This document shows positions 58,269 to 64,000 of a stretch of 64,000 nucleotides of DNA, one piece after another. Numbering within the stretch: the first letter of the stretch is position 1; each line of letters begins with the position of its first letter. Origin of the DNA: Galeopsis tetrahit (taxonomy: Eukaryota > Streptophyta > Magnoliopsida > Lamiales > Lamiaceae); contig OY776119.1 of the NCBI GenBank assembly GCA_963675135.1, positions 72,967,727 to 73,031,726 of the forward strand, read 5' to 3'. Both the position numbers and the translations under genes were made by a program. The notes below the pieces were generated by a model. The model was not told where the DNA came from. It was given only the letters and a program-made list of their open reading frames with translations, and searched no databases.

Positions 58269-59643
58269 TGTTGGGATATGAATCCTTGAAACAATGTTCT
58301 AGATGATGAAAGTATGTTTTGATGGCCAAAAGCAACTTAAAGTTAGTAATATATGTGGTTCTAAGTCATCTTAACTGAGTCATATGAAATAAGTTTACTG
58401 ATCTAGATATTGAAAACTGAGTTACTGATCTTATTGTGTTTACTGATTTGATATATGAACTGTTAGGAACTAAGCTGATGTTTTGTATTGTATAGACAAC
58501 TTATAGTATATGACTTAATTATACTCATCTGTATATAGTTCAGTTGATGTATATATAGGTTTTATATATGTAAAGTTGTATTTTATTGTATTCAGCATTG
58601 TAAAGTTCAAAACAGTAAGTTTAGAACACTAGATTAGAAGAAGATCAGAAGACTAATGAAGACTCAGAAGACTACTTCAGAATAAGAAGACTTCAAAGAA
58701 GAGAAGCTTAGAAGAATTCTGAAGAAGTACAGAACAGTTTTAAGTTACTGTGCTGACTGGCTCAGAACAGTAAAAATCAGAACAGTAAGTTACTGTGCTG
58801 ATTTGGTGAATTTGAAGAATAAGTTTGGAAAACTTATTTAAAGAGTAACTGAAGATATATTGAAGATATGCTGACTTGGAATAAGAAGGAAGTTACAAAG
58901 TCGGTTACAAAAAGAGGAAGTTACAAAAACAGTTTTAGAGTTAGTTGATAGTTAGTTCACAAACTGCTAACTGTCATACTAAGTTCTATAAATACTGTAT
59001 GATCTCCTACTTGAAGAGACTACTGCTACTACTGAACAATTACTGATCTTAGAAGAATTCAAGAGCAAGTCTACAAGCAAGAACTCATAGAGTTAAGGAA
59101 ATCGAACTAAGGAGAAGCCACTGAATTGAAGAGAAGAAATCAACGGCTACTCAAAGAGAAGTTTTACTTTTCAGTTTTAAGTTTGTGTTTTGTAAAACAA
59201 GTGTGCTAGTTACTTGTAGAATTACTAGTAGATCGAAGATACACTTGGGAGTGTAATCGATAAGATCACAGTCTTAATCTTGGGACTTTAAGCCACAAGA
59301 AACTCAAGGAAGAGTTAATAAAACATCACAACTGGGATTGTGAGAGTGGATGTAGACTTATTGGTCGAACCACTATAAAATTATGTGTTCTTTATTTTCT
59401 GTTTGATATTTGTTTAATAATTGTTTAACCAAGAACAGTAGAATTTACTAAGTAAAGATCTGATTAAAAGTTGAGTATAAAACTAAACTGGAAGTACTGA
59501 TCTGACTCAGTAAGAACAGTACTATTCAGAACACTATTCCGCATTATAAACTCTGATATTTTGAAAGATTTTTGAAAGTCTATTCACCCCTCCCCTCTAG
59601 ACTTTCTTAGCTTACTCAATCTTAACTCAACTTGGGACCAACA
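58269..59643 (+). repeat. 3' LTR of element C
   Basis: 1,375 bp, TG...CA; lacks 5 bp and about 8 bp present in the 5' LTR. Confidence 0.9.
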
Positions 59644-59648
59644 ATTCT

Positions 59649-60228
59649 CAGAGAAATAATCTTCATTGATGCAAACATTCATCAGTCTGTTGACAGGTTT
59701 TAACCCTAAAGATAGAAACACTCTAACTGAATCTATATTTTTCATTTGAAAATATGCCTCATCCATTTTAACAAAAGACCCCATCCTTGCGCAAACCATA
59801 ACAAAGAATCTTATGGTCAAAGCATGCATGACAACCCCTACCACCTTGTCCACACCACATATACTGATGCGTGACAATATCTTCCCATGGTCTGCACCAC
59901 TCGAATCAGAAGGAGGTCTATTCATCGAACTCTTTATTATCTCTTCAGCCGGTGACTCTATCATGCTTTGAATAAGAATAAGGTTTCCTCCAATGGTTTT
60001 GAGTCTGAGTTAACTATTGCATTCACCCTGTATTTTCTCCCCATGTTCTTTCCATGAGAAAGTTGTCTTAAAAAAGAAAGTGAAGCAATTTTCCAACCAT
60101 TTCTTCTCTGATTCTGTTGTTTGGAACTTGAGTACCTTCTCCGTAACCTGGTCTTTCCTTCCTCGATCCCCTTAAAATATCAGAAAATGTCACATTATTT
60201 TTTTTGAATGCCTGATGCATCTTGCGTT
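59649..60228 (-). pseudogene. LINE-type ORF1 relic, DUF4283-like part
   Basis: On the minus strand the translation includes EKKWLENCFTFFF, then GNLILIQSMIESPAEEIIKS, RISICGV, ARMGSFVKMDEAYFQMKN and VNRLMNVCINEDYFSEN. That order (a WL..CF motif, a GG..LIQ-like motif, a WV..GVPLHAW-like segment, a GSFVxxDE motif) is the DUF4283-like region of plant LINE-derived ORF1 proteins. At least two stops precede the Met at 59964. The frame is cut at 59648 by element C and upstream by the LTR at 60229. It is likely a dead retroelement fragment, not a host gene. Confidence 0.55.
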
Positions 60229-61446
60229 TGTTGGTGTATACTATAAATCAAACTTTTAGTGGGCTTTGATGGATGTATATTTGATTTCCTTATTATCTGA
60301 AATGATTGACTTTTCACATTATTGAATTCTTTGTGATTACTTGTATGTCTGCTTATCTTACATTGTAGACGATGTGGTGAGTTTGTAGTCACACAGAAGA
60401 TCACATTGTCAGTTCCTTGTAAGATATAAACAGTATTCACAACTAAGATAGTTCTGGACACAACTATTGGTTTAAGTTGTAGTATAAACTTGTTAGTGGC
60501 TTGTCTTGGTCATTAGTTTATACTAGTGCGCTGTGACGTACTGAATGGATCACATATAAGACATGTTCTTCTATTCTGACTGTTATGAAGAACTGGAGGT
60601 CTTGGTGACTATTATGATTCTTAACCCTAAGTGTGATATTTAGATGTGTGGGGTGCTTGTTCACTACTTTGATGTACCATATGTGAGATTCTGGTAGATT
60701 CTTCACGCTCCGTATTTTGGGTAGTGACATCACTCGCATGATGTCTACTTATTGGCATTAGGGCGCCGTGTCCTGAACATCTAGGCTGATGACGTCCCCT
60801 TGGGAAACTCATAAAGGATTGTCGTATTAAACCCTGCATGTGGATTTAATCCGTACGACAACAAGGTTGAGTGGTACTACTCAATGAATTATAGACATTA
60901 ATTATTTAAAGTAGTCAAGATCTTTAATAATTAATGGACGTACGATATCTTAAACATGGAGAATTATAAAGTCCAATAGAAGCCCTGATTCGGTTCGGAA
61001 TAGGACGGGAGTGCAACATTAATTCTCTAGTGGGATGAATTAATGTTATTGGGCCAAATTATATGTTCTGGGCTGAACATAAGAGTTTGTGGGCCTGAAA
61101 GAAGCCCAAACCCTATACCTTCTAATGGATCCCTAGTCTGGCCCATGAAACTTATGGAGAGTGTATAAAAAGGGCTCTAGTTTGTCTTAAACCCTAGCAC
61201 ACGAAATAGAGAAAAATGGCTAGGGTTTCAAAGAGACGGAACTGAGGTTACCTTCTCCACGTTTGACAGCACGTCGTCCACCCGGTGTTCGAACGTGGTT
61301 GGGAGACAGATTAGAAGATTCGATCTTCAAGGGTAACGATTCTAATTTGTTCTTTAGATGCATGTTTAGGTCGGATCTATTATTTGTACGTTTGGTACCC
61401 AACAACGATCCTGGTGACGGACCGCCTTTGTCGGAGCGTTCCAACA
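60229..61446 (+). mobile_element. LTR of another Copia-type element, probably solo
   Basis: 1,218 bp starting TGTTGGTGTATACTATAAATC and ending GCGTTCCAACA. A TATA box TATAAAAAGGG lies at 61164 and a leader follows. No matching second LTR or internal domains are seen beside it. A 5-bp target duplication is not visible, so the ends may have changed or recombined. It interrupts the ORF1 relic. Confidence 0.55.
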
Positions 61447-61690
61447 ACTTTTTCCTTGTGCGTGTTCTCTATGAAATTTTGGAAAGAACACCCTTAACTT
61501 ATAACTCCCAATTCAAACGTTGTTTAAATCAAGCAAGAGTCTATCCTCATTTGGGCCTCTCAGGAATTTGACGAAGCCAAAATGTTTGTCTTCTTTGTCC
61601 ATTTTCTTTGGTCGAAAAATATCATGGACCTCTCTCACCCTACTGAAACGTTAATGAAGAGTCTCCATACTACACTCCTTTAGAAAATTT
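61447..61690 (-). pseudogene. LINE-type ORF1 relic, RRM-like part
   Basis: The minus frame reads VHDIFRPKKMDKEDKHFGFV followed by KFLRGPNE. HFGFVKF is the RNP1-like motif of the RRM domain that opens many plant LINE ORF1 proteins. It is separated from the DUF4283-like part by the LTR at 60229-61446. Confidence 0.5.
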
Positions 61691-61730
61691 TTGAAGAAAA
61701 AAGTGATTGAATTCGTACCTCAATCCTTAC

Positions 61731-62020
61731 GGGCATGTTTGTTTTGGGATGAGAAATTCGGATTTGGGATTTCGAAACTCCACCCCCGTTACAATTTGGA
61801 ATTTTGATTCAGGATTTCAAAATCCCACCCTATAACCCTATAAAAGTCAACTCTATAAATACCTACAAATCCTATATAAATACCTATAAAACCTATAATC
61901 CTATACTATAAAGTTAAATCCTACCCTACATAAATCCCAAAACAAACACAAAACATAAAAAGTATTAGGATTTTGAAATCCGGATTTCAAAATCCTCAAA
62001 ATCCCAAAACAAACATGCTC
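61731..62020. mobile_element. MITE of the same family as 10964-11512
   Basis: 290 bp starting GGGCATGTTTGTTTTGGGAT and ending ATCCCAAAACAAACATGCTC. It is flanked by TAC at 61728-61730 and 62021-62023, a variant of the TAA triplet used by its relatives. It matches the elements at 10964 and 11241, mostly in opposite orientation. Confidence 0.7.
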
Positions 62021-62378
62021 TACGTGTTACCAAGAGATTGAAGAATCTACTTCTCGAATGAAGCACGATAAATCTGTTGGAAGCCTGTCTACCATAATTC
62101 CAATGGTAAGGGTTAAAGAAAATCCGAAGATAGAGAGGTTTTAGAGAATCGTATTCCGACGGTGGAAAAAAGAGCTTTCTTAAATTTGTTTGTTTAATTT
62201 ACTTCATTTTTAAATAACTTTACAAGAAAAGAAAAGAAAAGAGAGAGAATAGATTGGGTCACACGTGAAACCAATCCTCTCGTCTCTTCACACTAAACAA
62301 CAAAATTCAAATATACTAAACCAAACCATAAAACCACGCACCATACGCCAGGCATATACACACACATATATATATATA

Positions 62379-62416
<38 letters not shown>

Positions 62417-62438
62417 TTTTTCATCACTTTACCCAGTA
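62021..62438 (+). promoter_or_regulatory. Upstream region and leader of the TBL gene
   Basis: About 400 bp between the MITE and the TBL start codon. It ends with a short AT run (62366-62380) and a (CT)n tract of about 15 units (62383-62412) likely to be in the 5' UTR. CT/GA-rich leaders are common in plant genes. No TATA box can be assigned with confidence. Confidence 0.45.
62383..62412. repeat. (CT)n microsatellite in presumed 5' UTR
   Basis: About 15 CT units directly upstream of the TBL coding region. Confidence 0.9.
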
Positions 62439-63532
62439 ATGGCTACTCGTACATTTCCTCCATCTTCATACCACTTTACCGCTTTATTATGCTTTTGCCT
62501 TCTCTCTCTGCATCCATCTTTCATTTCACCAGTCGTCTTAGTTCTCAAAAACCACCATTCCCAAAACGCCCACCATGGAAGGCCCATGTTTCAAGCTAAC
62601 CAGTCTTCCTGCTCTCTCTTCACAGGCTCATGGATTCGCGACGAAACCTATCCGCTCTACCAATACTCATGCCCAGTCATCGACGCTCAATTCAACTGCC
62701 AAATGTACGGCAGACCCGACACCGATTACCTCAAATACCGATGGCAGCCTTCCAATTGCCAAATCCCCAGGTAATTTCATTCTTCACTCAATTCTCTGCT
62801 CTCATTAATCTAGCTCTAACAATGCTGCTTCGTTGCAGGTTTAATGGCGGTCAATTTGTGATGAGAATGAGGGGAAGGACAGTGATGTTTGTTGGAGATT
62901 CGTTAGGGAGGAACCAATGGCAGTCTCTGATTTGCATGATTTCTGCAGGCCTTCCGCCATCGTCGCCCACGCTGCTTGTCAGAGGAGATCCTCTCTCCAC
63001 TTTCAAATTTTTGGTACTATATACATACACATTCTATATATAATATAATATTATAAATGCACTGTGATTTGTGACTGAGAATCGTTGTTTGTGGTGCAGG
63101 ATTATGGGCTAACGGTGTCGTATTACAAGGCTCCATACCTTGTAGACATAGACTCTGTGCAGGGAAAAAGAGTGCTGAAATTGGACGACATTAGAGGCAA
63201 TGCGAATGCTTGGTCTGGCGTTGATGTCCTTTCTTTCAACACAGGTCATTGGTGGGTACATAAAGGATCTCTCCAAGGGTAAGTTACCATTATACTGTAC
63301 TACTTTTTAAAAATTTATTAAGAAACAGAGTTAATTTTTTTACCATAATCTGATTTTGAATTTTACTGTTCAGGTGGGATTACATGGAGGCAGGTGGGAA
63401 TCTGTACCAAGATATGGATCGATCGGTGGCTCTGGAAAGAGGATTGAGAACGTGGGCTAAATGGATTGACAGCAATATTGATAGCAGCAGAACTAAAGTG
63501 TTTTTCCAGGGAATTTCTCCCACACATTACAA
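62439..63532 (+). CDS. Trichome birefringence-like (TBL) O-acetyltransferase, 5' part
   Basis: TBL/ESK1-type proteins sit in the Golgi membrane and acetylate wall polysaccharides such as xylan or xyloglucan. Exons are 62439-62770, 62839-63013, 63100-63278 and 63374-63532, with GT-AG introns and consistent phases, giving 281 codons so far. Residues 12-36 are a hydrophobic signal anchor. The cysteine-rich TBL domain has CSLFTGSWIRDETYPLY and GRPDTDYLKYRWQPSNC. The esterase-type GDS motif is residues 130-132 in MFVGDSLGRNQWQSL. Later motifs are HWW and FFQGISPTHY. The family is about 370 residues, so the last exon or exons, with the DxxH motif, lie beyond 64000. The ATG at 62439 is chosen because it directly precedes the signal anchor; an upstream in-frame ATG at 62265 lies across the CT repeat. 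No lesion is seen; which TBL member is unknown. Confidence 0.9.
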
Positions 63533-64000
63533 GTATGTTTTGTTTTCTTGATCTCTCTAACTTGCTGTTTTTTTATTTGGTTTTCCTTTTTTTATTGAAT
63601 GCACATGGATAATGAAAGCACTTTCTATCTCTGTCCCATCTGTGTCTGTGAAATTAATGTGGAATCCAGCTTATTTTAAGCTGCTTCTGTCTTTTTGCTT
63701 TTGAAATTGGGTGAATTTGGGCCTTGTGGGTAGGCCCCCATGAGTATGAGTAAAAGCTCAAATTGCAGTATAGATGGTGGGGTGTGTTCAAGTTGGAGGA
63801 AATGGACGTAGACTTAGACCTGCTTCGTTTACCTAAAGTAGTGGTTCACAAATGACGAAGCTACAGTAAACAGTAATGGTGGTAGGCGGCTCCATATTTC
63901 CATAAATGAATTGTGAATAATTTTCTCTGCTATAACTTGGAATTTTAATCGTCTAGGAGAACCTATGGCTATGGGGGGTTTTTGCAAAAAATATGTTTTG

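Larger units (their letters stand above)
46319..59643 (+). mobile_element. Copia retrotransposon C, Sirevirus-like, 13.3 kb
   Basis: Bounded by ATTCT at 46314-46318 and 59644-59648. LTRs are 46319-47706 and 58269-59643, with about ten substitutions and two small indels between them (near 0.8%). In order it has a primer-binding site, gag, pol, a 1.2-kb repeat-rich spacer, a post-pol reading frame and a polypurine tract. Gag, pol and the post-pol frame each carry at least one disabling change, so the copy is not autonomous. It lies in a LINE ORF1 relic. Confidence 0.9.

Noticed and set aside
61263..61571. 102-codon plus-strand open frame
   Set aside because: It runs across the 3' border of the LTR at 61446 and has no domain features.
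62265..62438. Upstream in-frame ATG of the TBL gene
   Set aside because: It would add a tail encoded by AT and CT microsatellites before the signal anchor; the ATG at 62439 fits the family.

Overview
This is a repeat-rich plant nuclear window, from a flowering plant and most likely a eudicot; I cannot name the species. Introns have GT-AG borders and AT-rich bodies, and host genes make up under 10% of the sequence. Three host genes can be supported. They are an alpha-expansin whose third exon is missing (2326-2876, +), a six-exon CTF7/ECO1 cohesin acetyltransferase (8167-10012, -), and the first four exons of a trichome-birefringence-like (TBL) cell-wall O-acetyltransferase running off the right edge (62439-63532, +). 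CTF7 has a PCNA-binding PIP box at its N-terminus, with E2F and telo-box motifs upstream, as expected of an S-phase gene.

Left arm (1-17700): intergenic DNA holds a Mutator-like MITE with a 9-bp target duplication, a Tourist-like MITE, and a chain of four TAA-flanked MITEs (10964-12066) followed by another inverted-repeat element. Then come LTR relics of Gypsy-like and Copia-like type.

Centre (17701-45264): a nest of LTR retrotransposons. An old plus-strand Copia gag relic is split inside its zinc knuckle by Copia element A (18163-44889, minus, target duplication TGACT). The 5' LTR of A is split by Copia element B (28018-44695, minus, duplication GCATG, about 16.7 kb). A reading frame of B downstream of pol is split by a solo LTR (33562-35018, duplication CTGGC). 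Substitutions between paired LTRs (about 2.2% in A, 0.3% in B) agree with that order. The LTR of A carries heat-shock-element motifs upstream of its TATA box, and in the 5' LTR element B lies between the two.

Right arm (45265-62020): a minus-strand plant LINE-type ORF1 relic (RRM-like and DUF4283-like) is interrupted by Copia element C (46319-59643, plus, duplication ATTCT) and by another LTR (60229-61446). A MITE follows at 61731-62020.

A, B and C all carry extra coding capacity downstream of pol, as Sirevirus-type Copia elements do. In B this was one frame of about 1,577 codons before the solo LTR landed; in C about 1,040 codons. B and C share sequence at both ends of these proteins, with coiled coil and low-complexity sequence between. 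B combines near-identical LTRs with four in-frame stop codons and no frameshift in pol, which suggests mobilisation in trans or read-through.
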